36,258 nucleotides of DNA, taken from positions 1-36,258 of the forward strand of contig CAZTCJ010000034.1 in the NCBI GenBank assembly GCA_964612085.1, in the 5' to 3' direction. The notes beneath the pieces are model-generated. The model saw only the letters and a program-made list of their open reading frames with translations, searched no databases and was not told the DNA's origin. Origin of the DNA: CAZTCJ01 sp964612085 (GTDB lineage Bacteria > Pseudomonadota > Alphaproteobacteria > JAJFIK01). Position numbers and translations under genes: made by a program. Below, one piece after another: positions 16,361-24,060 of this stretch (its first letter is position 1; every line of letters starts with the position of its first letter).

Positions 16361-16416
16361 GTTTTGACGGAAATGTCAGATAGTTTCGTTATAGTGACCG
16401 AAAAACGCGTCAAAAC
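16361..16416. promoter_or_regulatory. Divergent control region with 9-bp dyad, likely Lrp-type operator
   Basis: GTTTTGACG (16361-16369) and its exact complement CGTCAAAAC (16408-16416) form an inverted repeat with a 38-base spacer, between the divergent Lrp/AsnC and saccharopine dehydrogenase genes. The left arm contains a -35-like TTGACG followed 19 bases later by TTATAG, a possible promoter for the regulator. The right arm ends 12 bases before the regulator ATG, suiting autoregulation. Confidence 0.45.
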
Positions 16417-16428
16417 GACAAGACAAAC

Positions 16429-16860
16429 ATGGCTCTCAGTCCCCAGGACCAGAAACTGCTGACCCTGCTGCGGGGCAATGCCCGGCTGTCCACCGCTTCG
16501 CTCGCCCGCGCCCTCGGGCTCGCGCGTTCGACCGTGCAGAGCCGCTTGGCGCGTCTGGAAGCCGACGGGGTGATTGCGGGCTATACGGTGCGCGAAGGCG
16601 TGGGCGCGGCTGCGCCAAGGGTGCGGGCCCATATCATGGTCAAGCTCGATCCCGCCAAGGCGCGGCGGGTGGAGCTGGCGCTTGAGCAAATGCCGGGGGT
16701 TCGGTCGCTTTTCTCCGTCAGCGGACCGTTCGACCTGATCGCCATTGCGGTGGTCGATACGACGGAAGATCTCGACAAGCTGATCGATGCGATCCGCGAT
16801 CTCGATGGCATCGCCGAGACCCATTCGGCGATTTTGCTCTCAACGAAGTTCGAGCGCTAA
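16429..16860 (+). CDS. Lrp/AsnC-family transcriptional regulator
   Basis: 143 residues. A winged helix-turn-helix (DQKLLTLLRGNARLSTASLARALGLARSTVQSRLARLEADGVIAGYTV) is followed by the RAM/ACT-like effector domain (RAHIMVKLDPAKARRVELALEQMPGVRSLFSVSGPFDLIAIAVV). Lrp/AsnC proteins sense amino acids; lysine or aminoadipate is the obvious candidate here because the divergent operon encodes lysine-catabolic enzymes. The ribosome site is poor (ACAAGACAAAC before ATG). A dyad overlaps its presumptive promoter. Confidence 0.9.
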   Translation: MALSPQDQKLLTLLRGNARLSTASLARALGLARSTVQSRLARLEADGVIAGYTVREGVGAAAPRVRAHIMVKLDPAKARRVELALEQMPGVRSLFSVSGPFDLIAIAVVDTTEDLDKLIDAIRDLDGIAETHSAILLSTKFER

Positions 16861-16876
16861 CGAACGGATCGCAGGG

Positions 16877-16945
16877 TGCATTGGGCGATAGCGAAATGCG
16901 CGTCCTGATCTCGCGTTTACGTGCATTTCGCTGACGCTCAATGCA
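16877..16945. repeat. 23-bp near-perfect inverted repeat between convergent genes
   Basis: Arms at 16877-16899 and 16923-16945 (TGCATTG..., ...CAATGCA) pair at 20 of 23 positions around a 23-base loop. It lies between the convergent ends of the Lrp-type and transglycosylase genes. Neither side has a T-tract, so it is not a classical intrinsic terminator. It may instead be a factor-assisted bidirectional terminator or an intergenic repeat element. Confidence 0.6.
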
Positions 16946-16956
16946 ATCTACGCTGA

Positions 16957-19473
16957 TTATTCAGGCTCTTTCTTGTCTTTGCTGTCGGACGAGCGGCGCA
17001 GCATGCGCGGCACCACCACGGGACCCTTGGGTTTGGTCAGGCTGCCGGGGCGCAGACGCGGCTGTGTCGGCAGGAACGGGTCCTGGGTATCGACCGGCGC
17101 CGGGACCGGGATCGAATAGGGCACGTCGGCTGCGGCGGCGGGCGCGGCGGTCTGGTCGGTTTCGATATCGTCCACGATATCGCCTTCGTCATCCCGCAAC
17201 CGGCGCAGCAGCGAGCCCACCCGCGTGGTGGACAGCGGCAGAACCGAGGCCGCGTTGACGCGCGGCTCGCTCGACGGCGGGGCCGCTGGTTCCTCCGCGC
17301 GCGGAGCAGGCACGGGCTCGGGCATCGCCGAGGCCGTCCGCAAGCGGGGCTCGGGGTTCGCCAACGGGGTCGTGGCCACCAGCACGGGCGTTGCGCTGGC
17401 GCTGCGCCGCAGGTCCTGGCTCAACATGATCTTGTAGTCCTGCCCGCTCAGCAGATTGCGGTAGACGGTGGTGGTCTCCAGGATCCGCTGGACATAGTTG
17501 CGGGTCTCGCTGAAGGGGATGCTTTCCACCCAATCCACCGGATCGGTGCGGCTGTCGCGCGGATCGCCATAGTCCTTGATCCAGCGGTTGACCCGGCTCG
17601 GCCCGGCATTATAGGCGGCCGCCGCCATGATGTAGGAGCCGTCGTAGTCCTTCAGCAGATCGGCGAGATAGGCCCGGCCAAGCTGGCTGTTGTAGTCGGG
17701 GCGTTTCGTAAGCCAACTGCTGCGATAGGCCAGGCCGTGGCGCCGCGCCACCTGGCGCGCCGTGCCCCTCAGAAGCTGCATCAGGCCGCGCGCATTGGCG
17801 TGGGAGCGGGCGTCTTCCTTGAATTCCGTTTCTTGACGGATCAGCGCCAGAACCAGCGCCCGTTCCGGTTCCTCGCCCTTGCCGATATAGGGCAGCAGCT
17901 CATAGACCGGATAGGCGTAGCCGATGGCGGGCAGGCGGCGTTGCATGGCGCGCTTGCCGATCCTGACCGACATCCAGGTCTCGCCGATGAAGCGGGCGAG
18001 ATCGGCCACCTGGGCGAAGCGCTCCGCCGTCGGATCGCTTTGCGCCATATGGCTGAGAATGTCGAGGGTGATCCGGTCGTCGGCGAAATCGCTGGCGATC
18101 ATGGCGGCCTGGGCGAGTTCCGTCTTGAAGAAGGCCTGCCGTTTGGACGGGTTCAGATAGGGCGTCTGCGGCAGGCGCAGGAACGGATCGCCGTTTGCCA
18201 CCCGTTCTGCCGCCAACTGGCCGTAGAACGTGGTGCTATGGGCGGCGGCCAGCCGGTAGGCGTGATTGGCCGCTTCAAGCCGTCCGGCCGCTTCCGCCGC
18301 CCGGCCTTTCCAGTAATGGCCGCGCGCCACGCTGATCGGAAAGGAGACATTGGTGGCCAGCGTTTCGAAATGGTTCTGGGCTTCCGCCGGCCGGTTCAGG
18401 AACCGCAGGGCCAGCCAGCCCGATTTCCACTCGGCGGTGGCGAAATCGGCGCCTTGTTCGAGACCGTGGTTGCGGACGAGCTGATAGGCGATATCCGCCT
18501 GGCCATTTTTGAGCGCCAGGCGCGCCTGGATATGACGCTCCGTCCACCAATGACTGGGCGAGCGCATGGTCTTGGCGTCGGGCGGCGCATTCAGAAGAAG
18601 CGGCCAGGTCTCCCGGTCCCGGTCCCGGCGGCGGCGCCAGCGCACCCGTTCGAAGACGAGGCCGGGATCCTCTTTCAAATGGTCCGGCACCGCCGAAATG
18701 GCCGCATCGACGCCGCTGGCGCTGGTGCGCAGGCGGATCCGCGCATCGGCGAGCTTGCGCACCGGATCGGAAACGAGCTCGTACATGCGCCGCGCCGCGC
18801 TGGTCTTGCCGTCCCAGATCAGCCGGTCGATGCGGTCGTTATGGTCGTCGCGGGACAGGCGTTTCTTGTGGCGGGCAAGGATCGCTCTTTCGCCCTCGCG
18901 GGTCAGGGACGGGTCGCGCCAGGCCCGGCGGATCCAGGCATCGCCGACCACGGTCTTGTTCATCTCCAGATAAGTCTCGCCCAGGCGCAGCATGCCGTCG
19001 CCCGTGAACGGGTCGCGGCCCGCGAACCACTGCATCACATAGGCCGCTGGCAGATCGTCCGGCATCGCCTCTTCCGCCCGGCGCAGCAAACGCTCCCGGC
19101 GCGGCCAATCGGGATTGGCTTCCAGAAAGGCATTGATGGTCTCGAAAGTCGCGCCGCTGCCTTTCGATTGCAGGTAAAGCCACTGCACCAGCTTGCGGGC
19201 CAGCGGATCCTTGACGCGGGAGACTTTCTGAATGGCCGCGCGCCAGCCGCGCTTGCGGGCCGTGCTAAGCAGATCCTTGAGTGCTTTGGCGTCATTGCGC
19301 GACAGCACGAGCGGTTCGGGTTGCTGGGGCTTCAGAACGGGATAGCGCCCTTCGGCGAGCGCCGTCTGCGGTCCGGCTGCCATGGTCAAAGCGCCCAGCG
19401 TCAGCGCCAGTGCGATGAAAACGCTCCGGCCGATGCCCGCGGCACGCCGCTCCCAAACCCGTATACGGATCAT
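16957..19473 (-). CDS. Soluble lytic murein transglycosylase (Slt70/GH23-like)
   Basis: 838 residues. A signal peptide (SVFIALALTLGALTMAAGPQTALA) is followed by a long alpha-superhelical region with TPR-like repeats to about residue 520. The catalytic SLT domain runs from about 530 to 660: ALIRQETEF with catalytic Glu548, ARGLMQLLRGTA and MAAAAYNAGPSRVNRW. A Pro/Ala-rich charged tail of about 150 residues follows. The enzyme cleaves the MurNAc-GlcNAc bond of peptidoglycan with 1,6-anhydro formation. ATG at 19473 has AGAGG five bases upstream and begins the signal peptide; the frame stays open further upstream but opposes dapA. It is divergent from dapA. Confidence 0.9.
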   Translation of the reverse strand: MIRIRVWERRAAGIGRSVFIALALTLGALTMAAGPQTALAEGRYPVLKPQQPEPLVLSRNDAKALKDLLSTARKRGWRAAIQKVSRVKDPLARKLVQWLYLQSKGSGATFETINAFLEANPDWPRRERLLRRAEEAMPDDLPAAYVMQWFAGRDPFTGDGMLRLGETYLEMNKTVVGDAWIRRAWRDPSLTREGERAILARHKKRLSRDDHNDRIDRLIWDGKTSAARRMYELVSDPVRKLADARIRLRTSASGVDAAISAVPDHLKEDPGLVFERVRWRRRRDRDRETWPLLLNAPPDAKTMRSPSHWWTERHIQARLALKNGQADIAYQLVRNHGLEQGADFATAEWKSGWLALRFLNRPAEAQNHFETLATNVSFPISVARGHYWKGRAAEAAGRLEAANHAYRLAAAHSTTFYGQLAAERVANGDPFLRLPQTPYLNPSKRQAFFKTELAQAAMIASDFADDRITLDILSHMAQSDPTAERFAQVADLARFIGETWMSVRIGKRAMQRRLPAIGYAYPVYELLPYIGKGEEPERALVLALIRQETEFKEDARSHANARGLMQLLRGTARQVARRHGLAYRSSWLTKRPDYNSQLGRAYLADLLKDYDGSYIMAAAAYNAGPSRVNRWIKDYGDPRDSRTDPVDWVESIPFSETRNYVQRILETTTVYRNLLSGQDYKIMLSQDLRRSASATPVLVATTPLANPEPRLRTASAMPEPVPAPRAEEPAAPPSSEPRVNAASVLPLSTTRVGSLLRRLRDDEGDIVDDIETDQTAAPAAAADVPYSIPVPAPVDTQDPFLPTQPRLRPGSLTKPKGPVVVPRMLRRSSDSKDKKEPE

Positions 19474-19702
19474 GAATGCCTCTTGCCCGTCTCCGACACG
19501 CGACCTTCGCGGGCGCCGGGTCCATGCCTCAGACCGCCAGTGCCCCCGCGCCCGACTCACAGCTTTAGAGTATCGGTTCGGCCTTACTCTCGCCAGGGGG
19601 ATGCCGTAAAGATTACCGAATTGCAAAGCGCCTGGGCGACAGCCAAGCGACCTGAACACAAGGCTCCGTCGAGCCCTGGCGCCAAGTGAGAGGAAAACGG
19701 TC

Positions 19703-20593
19703 ATGATCCCGTTAAAAGGCTCCATGTGTGCGCTCGTGACGCCGTTCCGCGACGGCGACGTGGATTTCGCGGCCTTCCGGCGCCTTGTGGAATGGCATAT
19801 CGAGAACGGCACCCATGGCCTGGTGCCCTGCGGCACCACGGGCGAGACGCCCTGCCTGACGGCGGACGAGAAAGCCGAGCTGATCCGCATTTGCGTCGAG
19901 ACGGCGCGGGGCCGGGTGCCGGTGATCGCGGGCACGGGCTCGAACGCGGCCGAGGCGGCCATCGCCGCCACCCGTCAGGCGAAATCCTTAGGAGCCGACG
20001 CGGCGCTGATCGTCACGCCCTATTACAACAAGCCGGGTCAGGCCGGGCTGATCGCCCATTTTTCCGCTATCCACGACGCCACGGACATTCCCATCGTGCT
20101 CTACAACGTGCCGGGGCGCACATCCGTCGATATGAGCGTGGAGACGGTGACCGAATTGAGCCAGATGCCGCGCATTATCGGCATCAAGGACGCGAGCGCC
20201 GATCTGGCCCGGGTCAGCCGTCAGCGGCTGGCGAGCGGCCCGGACTTCCTGCTGATCTCCGGCGAGGATGCCACGGCGCTGGGCTTCAACGCCCATGGCG
20301 GGGTGGGCTGCATCTCGGTCACGGCCAATGTGGCGCCCGCGCTGTGCGCTCAATTGCAGGAGGCCACTTTGGCCGGGGATTTCGCCAAGGCGCGGGACAT
20401 TCAGGACCGGCTGATGCCGCTCCACCAAGCGCTTTTCATTGAAACGAGCCCGAGTCCGGCCAAATATGCCTTGAGCGTCTTAGGGTTGACCCGGGACGAA
20501 ATGCGCCTGCCGCTCATCCCCGCATCGAAAACCGCGCGCGCCGCCGTGGACGCGGCGCTGGCCCATGCGGGACTGAAAGCGGCGGGACTATAA
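19703..20593 (+). CDS. dapA: 4-hydroxy-tetrahydrodipicolinate synthase
   Basis: 296 residues, usual length. It condenses pyruvate with aspartate semialdehyde in the lysine/diaminopimelate pathway. The Schiff-base lysine is Lys162 (GIKDAS), Tyr134 lies in YNVPGRT and the pyruvate-binding threonines in CGTTGE. GAGAGG is nine bases before the ATG. It feeds peptidoglycan meso-DAP synthesis, fitting the divergent murein transglycosylase. The gene is followed by a large inverted repeat and then smpB. Confidence 0.96.
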   Translation: MIPLKGSMCALVTPFRDGDVDFAAFRRLVEWHIENGTHGLVPCGTTGETPCLTADEKAELIRICVETARGRVPVIAGTGSNAAEAAIAATRQAKSLGADAALIVTPYYNKPGQAGLIAHFSAIHDATDIPIVLYNVPGRTSVDMSVETVTELSQMPRIIGIKDASADLARVSRQRLASGPDFLLISGEDATALGFNAHGGVGCISVTANVAPALCAQLQEATLAGDFAKARDIQDRLMPLHQALFIETSPSPAKYALSVLGLTRDEMRLPLIPASKTARAAVDAALAHAGLKAAGL

Positions 20594-20616
20594 GACTTTT
20601 TGTAGAAAGGGCATCA

Positions 20617-20688
20617 CCAGCCCACTCCCCCTCCCGGCCACCCACAAGGGTACCCTGAATTGGGTGGCCGGGAGGGGGAGTGGGCTGG
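20617..20688. repeat. Perfect 28-bp inverted repeat with a palindromic loop
   Basis: Arms at 20617-20644 and 20661-20688 are exact reverse complements (CCAGCCCACTCC... / ...GGAGTGGGCTGG), over 75 percent GC. The 16-base loop itself contains the 10-bp palindrome AGGGTACCCT (20647-20656). It lies between dapA and smpB. It can fold into a very stable hairpin or cruciform; no T-tract follows. It could be a terminator, an RNA processing site or a copy of a dispersed palindromic element. Confidence 0.85.
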
Positions 20689-20720
20689 CCAGGTAACATC
20701 TGCGGATAGAGAGAAGTAAA

Positions 20721-21209
20721 ATGGCGGCGCCCGCGAAGGCAGGGGCCCGGCCCGGCATCCACAAGGTGGTGGCGGAAAACCGGAAGGCCCGGCACAACTA
20801 TGCTATCGAAGACACGATCGAGGCCGGCATTCAGCTCACCGGCACCGAGGTGAAAAGCCTGCGCGGCGGCAAGGCCAATATCGCGGACGCTTATGCGGCG
20901 GTCGAAGGCAGCGAGATGATGCTCATCAACGCGCATATTCCGGAATATGCCCAAGGCAACCGCCAGAACCATGAGCCGCGCCGTCTGCGCAAGCTGCTGC
21001 TGCACCGGCGCGAGATCGACAAATGGGGCGGCGCGGTCGTCAAGGGCGGCATGACCATCGTTCCCTTGCGGATCTATTTCAACACGGTGGGCAAGGCCAA
21101 GATCGAACTGGGGCTTGCCAAGGGCAAGAAGACCCACGACAAGCGCGAAACCGAGAAGAAACGCGATTGGGAGCGGGAAAAGGGCCGGCTCCTGCGGGAG
21201 AAGGGGTAA
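20721..21209 (+). CDS. smpB: SsrA (tmRNA)-binding protein SmpB
   Basis: 162 residues. The SmpB oligonucleotide-binding fold is complete: VAENRKARHNYAIEDTIEAGIQLTGTEVKSLRGG, DAYAAVEG and HIPEYAQGN. The C-terminal tail is basic and rich in KGKKTHDKRET...KKRDWEREKGR, which inserts in the ribosomal mRNA channel during trans-translation. AGAGAGAAG precedes the ATG. No tmRNA gene is visible nearby. The SnoaL-like gene follows after five bases and is probably co-transcribed. Confidence 0.96.
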   Translation: MAAPAKAGARPGIHKVVAENRKARHNYAIEDTIEAGIQLTGTEVKSLRGGKANIADAYAAVEGSEMMLINAHIPEYAQGNRQNHEPRRLRKLLLHRREIDKWGGAVVKGGMTIVPLRIYFNTVGKAKIELGLAKGKKTHDKRETEKKRDWEREKGRLLREKG

Positions 21210-21214
21210 GCATC

Positions 21215-21604
21215 ATGACCCAAGCGGATCTCGTCGCTCAGATCAAAGCCATGGACCGCTGCTGGATGGACGGTCGGTTCGACGATCTAAAAGATCACCT
21301 GGCGGAGGATGTGGTGCTGGTCGCGCCCGATGGCGCGGGCCGTTTGACTGGACTCGCCAACGCGATCAAGAGCTATCGCCAATTCATGAGTGCGGCCACG
21401 GTCGAGCGCTACAAGACATCGGACCATCTGGTGACCCTGCGCGGTGATACGGCGGTGGCGGAATATGCCTGGGACATGGCCTATAGTCTGAACGACATGC
21501 GCCATGAGGAGCAGGGCCGGGAAGTGCTCGTCTTCGCCAGGCGGGACGGCGGCTGGCGCGTGGTCTGGCGCACGCAAATTCCGACGGCGGATGCCTCGCA
21601 ATAA
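21215..21604 (+). CDS. SnoaL/DUF4440-like NTF2-fold protein
   Basis: 129 residues with an NTF2-like layout: a helix (LVAQIKAMDRCWMDGRFDDLKDHLAEDVVLVAPDGAGRLTG), then strands including GDTAVAEYAWDMAYS and REVLVFARRDGGWRVVWRTQ. The terminal GWRVVWR is typical of DUF4440-like proteins. No function can be read. AAGGGG lies eight bases before the ATG and just inside the end of smpB. It is convergent with a TetR-family gene four bases away. Confidence 0.75.
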   Translation: MTQADLVAQIKAMDRCWMDGRFDDLKDHLAEDVVLVAPDGAGRLTGLANAIKSYRQFMSAATVERYKTSDHLVTLRGDTAVAEYAWDMAYSLNDMRHEEQGREVLVFARRDGGWRVVWRTQIPTADASQ

Positions 21605-21608
21605 GCTC

Positions 21609-22196
21609 TCACGCCTTCGCAAGCACTTTGCGTGCGAGCGTTTTCATGCCGTCGATATAGCGTTTCTGCGACCAGCCGCACTCTTGGGTCAAGTGTTCCC
21701 AATTGCGCACCGATAACAGCGTCCACAGAAGATCCGTCGCCTGTGTCACCGAATGCTCCGGTGACAGATCGCCGTCCCGTTTGAGCGCCTCGACGGCGGC
21801 CTTGCAGCCATGGCGCATGGCCGCCATGCGGTCGGCCCAGGCAGCGGCCGCCTCTTCATCCGTGTCCTGCATGGCCATGAGCGCCTGGGCGACCCCGTAG
21901 ATCTCCGGAATGTACTGCCCCCAGGCTTCGATATAGGCCTCAAGGCGCGCCAATCCCGTCTTGGCCGTGCGGCTCGCCACGAGCCGTGCGTCCATGTCCT
22001 TCTTCTCATCCACATACCGGGTGGTGGCGATCAAAAGCTCCGCCCGGGTGGCGAAATGCAGATAGACCGCCTGGCGCGAGATGCCCGCCGCCTTGGCGAT
22101 GTCGGACATGCGCACCGCCCGGCCGTCGCCTGCTTCGAGGAGCCTCCAGGCGGCGTTCAAAATCCGGTTCCGCGTGTCCCTTTCCGTGCTTGACAT
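21609..22196 (-). CDS. TetR/AcrR-family transcriptional regulator
   Basis: 195 residues. The N-terminal helix-turn-helix (IAKAAGISRQAVYLHFATRAELLIATTRYVD) is canonical TetR; the C-terminal ligand domain is helical and not assignable. It is divergent, across 66 bases, from a quinone-oxidoreductase-like gene and a DUF1772 gene, and the gap contains a 32-bp near-palindrome of TetR-operator type. It therefore most likely represses that pair and itself, with a quinone or related electrophile as plausible inducer. Confidence 0.9.
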   Translation of the reverse strand: MSSTERDTRNRILNAAWRLLEAGDGRAVRMSDIAKAAGISRQAVYLHFATRAELLIATTRYVDEKKDMDARLVASRTAKTGLARLEAYIEAWGQYIPEIYGVAQALMAMQDTDEEAAAAWADRMAAMRHGCKAAVEALKRDGDLSPEHSVTQATDLLWTLLSVRNWEHLTQECGWSQKRYIDGMKTLARKVLAKA

Positions 22197-22214
22197 GCTG
22201 TAAAGTAGCGCCTA

Positions 22215-22246
22215 CTTGTCACTGTGTCAATTGACATGGTGTCAAG
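22215..22246. promoter_or_regulatory. 32-bp near-palindrome, likely TetR-family operator
   Basis: The half sites CTTGTCACTGTGTCAA (22215-22230) and TTGACATGGTGTCAAG (22231-22246) are complementary at 13 of 16 positions and meet at a CAATTG centre. It lies between the TetR gene and the NAD(P)H oxidoreductase gene. A second short dyad, AAGTAG-cgc-CTACTT, is at 22204-22218. Confidence 0.65.
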
Positions 22247-22262
22247 CAGAAAGAGGTCGGAC

Positions 22263-22844
22263 ATGACGAAGCGGATTTTCATCTGGGTGGCGCATCCTAA
22301 AGCGCAGTCTTTGTGCGAAGGATTGGCCGAGGCGTATCGAAGAGGGGCCGAACAGGCGGGCGCGGAGGTAAGGCTGCAGGCGTTAAGCGCCATGCGCTTC
22401 GATATGGCTTTTGAGGGCTATGGCGACGGCGCGCCGCCCCTGGAGCCGGACCTTCTGGCCTGGCAGCAGAATATCGCGTGGGCGGACCATCTGCTTTTCA
22501 TCCACCCGTATTGGTGGGGCGCCATGCCGGCGCAGGCGAAAGCAGTGTTGGACCGTGCCCTGATTTCAGGCTTTGGCTTCAAATATCACGCCAGGGGCGT
22601 CGCTTGGGATAAGCTGCTCACGGACAAGACAGGGGATGTGATGATCACCTCCGATACGCCGCCCTGGCTCGACACGCTGCTTTATGCCAAGCCCGGACGG
22701 CGGGTGATGACAAACCAAGTGCTGGGCTTTTGCGGCGTGAAGACCAAAAAGGCCGTGCAATTCGGATCGGTCAAAACGGCGAGCCTGGAGAAAATCCGCC
22801 GCTGGCTGACGCGGGCGGAACGCATGGGCAAGGCGGCTGCTTAA
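22263..22844 (+). CDS. NAD(P)H-dependent oxidoreductase, flavodoxin fold (quinone-reductase-like)
   Basis: 193 residues. The fold matches the NQO/KefF/MdaB group: RIFIWVAHPKAQSLCEGLAEAYRRGAEQAG at the FMN-phosphate loop, then WADHLLFIHPYWWGAMPAQAKAVLDRAL, and VLGFCGVK toward the end. These enzymes reduce quinones by two electrons or act as drug modulators. The ATG at 22263 has AAAGAGG six bases upstream and is preferred over a TTG/ATG in the operator region. First gene of a TetR-controlled pair with the DUF1772 protein. Confidence 0.87.
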   Translation: MTKRIFIWVAHPKAQSLCEGLAEAYRRGAEQAGAEVRLQALSAMRFDMAFEGYGDGAPPLEPDLLAWQQNIAWADHLLFIHPYWWGAMPAQAKAVLDRALISGFGFKYHARGVAWDKLLTDKTGDVMITSDTPPWLDTLLYAKPGRRVMTNQVLGFCGVKTKKAVQFGSVKTASLEKIRRWLTRAERMGKAAA

Positions 22845-22892
22845 AGTACCGTATCACCTTTGGTTCAACCATATTTTGTCAGGAGAAAGACG

Positions 22893-23378
22893 ATGTCTGA
22901 TTGGATATTCTATGCGTGCGTTCTGGCCGTTATTGCCGGCGGACTTGTGGCCGGGATCTTCATGGCCTTCTCGGATTTTATTATGAAAGCCTTGCTGGCC
23001 GCGAGCCCGCGCAGCGGCATCGAAGCCATGCAGGAGATCAACCGGAAAGTTTATGGATCGCTTTTTCTGATCCTGTTGATGGGCATGGCCGCGCTCTCAC
23101 TGGCTTTGGCCGTGTCCGCCATGATTTTCGGCGCAGGCCCGGCGTCGTTTTGGGTGCTGGGCGGGGCGGGGCTCTACGGGATCGGCACGTTTCTGGTGAC
23201 GGTGATCTTCAATGTGCCCATGAATCAGAAGCTCGACCGCATGGATCCTGCGGCCCCTGAAACAGCGTCTTATTGGTCCGTTTACACTGCCCGGTGGACG
23301 GCCTGGAACCATGTCCGGTCCCTGGCTTCGGCGGGCTCGGCCGTCTGCTATCTGATCGGCAGTTTGCTGTTGATTTAA
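22893..23378 (+). CDS. DUF1772 (anthrone-oxygenase-like) membrane protein
   Basis: 161 residues with four membrane segments: WIFYACVLAVIAGGLVAGIF, LFLILLMGMAALSLALAVSAMIFG, FWVLGGAGLYGIGTFLVTVIF and a C-terminal SAGSAVCYLIGSLLL. MAFSDFIM and the late NVPMNQKL and WTAWNHVR motifs match DUF1772, a family that includes fungal anthrone oxygenases. AGGAG is seven bases before the ATG. Position behind a quinone-reductase-like gene suggests a role in quinone or polyphenol detoxification; this is inference. Confidence 0.8.
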   Translation: MSDWIFYACVLAVIAGGLVAGIFMAFSDFIMKALLAASPRSGIEAMQEINRKVYGSLFLILLMGMAALSLALAVSAMIFGAGPASFWVLGGAGLYGIGTFLVTVIFNVPMNQKLDRMDPAAPETASYWSVYTARWTAWNHVRSLASAGSAVCYLIGSLLLI

Positions 23379-23382
23379 CGCG

Positions 23383-24060
23383 TCAGGTGGTGCCAAGCGC
23401 GGTCTCGAACACGGCACGGAACATCGCTTCCGTCAGGCGGCCGGTATTGGTGTTGTAGCGGGAGCAGTGATAGCTGTCGTGCAACACCAAGGCCCTGCCA
23501 TCCGGACCCGTTAGATCATGGCGGGCATTGTGGGCAAACGTATAGGCCGAGCGCTTGGCGCCTAGCGCCGTCAGCACGCTGTCATGGGCGATGCGCCCGA
23601 GCGCGATCAGGGCCTTGAGATTGGGCAGGGCGGCCATGCGCTCCACCAGATAAGGGCGGCAGGCGGCGATTTCCGGACCCGTCGGTTTGTTTTGGGGCGG
23701 CACGCAGCGCACTGCATTGGTGATCATGCAGCCCTCAAGCATCAAGCCGTCATCGGGCCGGGCCCCATAGATGCCTTTGGCCAGGCCGAAGTCCAGAAGC
23801 GTTGCGTAGAGAAGGTCGCCCGCATAATCGCCCGTGAACGGACGGCCGGTCTTGTTCGCGCCCTGAAGACCCGGGGCAAGGCCCACGATCAGGAGCCAGG
23901 CATCCTCCGGCCCGAAAGAAGCGACAGGGGCGTTATGCCATGCCGGTTCGGCTGCCTTATTCTCCATGCGGAAATCGACGAGCCGGGGACACAGTGCGCA
24001 ATCAAGAGGGGGCTCCGGACCCGTGGCCGGGTCCGGATGCTGCAAAGATGCCGTGCTCAC
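23383..24060 (-). CDS. Family 5 uracil-DNA glycosylase (UDGb-like)
   Basis: 225 residues. GLAPGLQGANKTGRPFTGDYAGDLLY is the family-5 active-site loop and HDSYHCSRYNTNTGRLT the C-terminal motif. Four cysteines suit a 4Fe-4S cluster (C21, C24, NAVRC, AAC). Family-5 enzymes excise uracil and some other deaminated bases in base-excision repair. The start is GTG at 24060, sharing GTGA with the end of the NYN gene, so translation is coupled. It is convergent with the DUF1772 gene. Confidence 0.9.
   Translation of the reverse strand: MSTASLQHPDPATGPEPPLDCALCPRLVDFRMENKAAEPAWHNAPVASFGPEDAWLLIVGLAPGLQGANKTGRPFTGDYAGDLLYATLLDFGLAKGIYGARPDDGLMLEGCMITNAVRCVPPQNKPTGPEIAACRPYLVERMAALPNLKALIALGRIAHDSVLTALGAKRSAYTFAHNARHDLTGPDGRALVLHDSYHCSRYNTNTGRLTEAMFRAVFETALGTT

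Noticed and set aside
17737..19689. 650-codon forward frame opposite the lytic transglycosylase
   Set aside because: Shadow of a real gene; Arg/Gly/His-rich composition and no ribosome site.
19474..19971. Possible N-terminal extension of the transglycosylase across dapA
   Set aside because: The signal peptide and the AGAGG ribosome site fix the start at 19473; the extension opposes dapA coding sequence.
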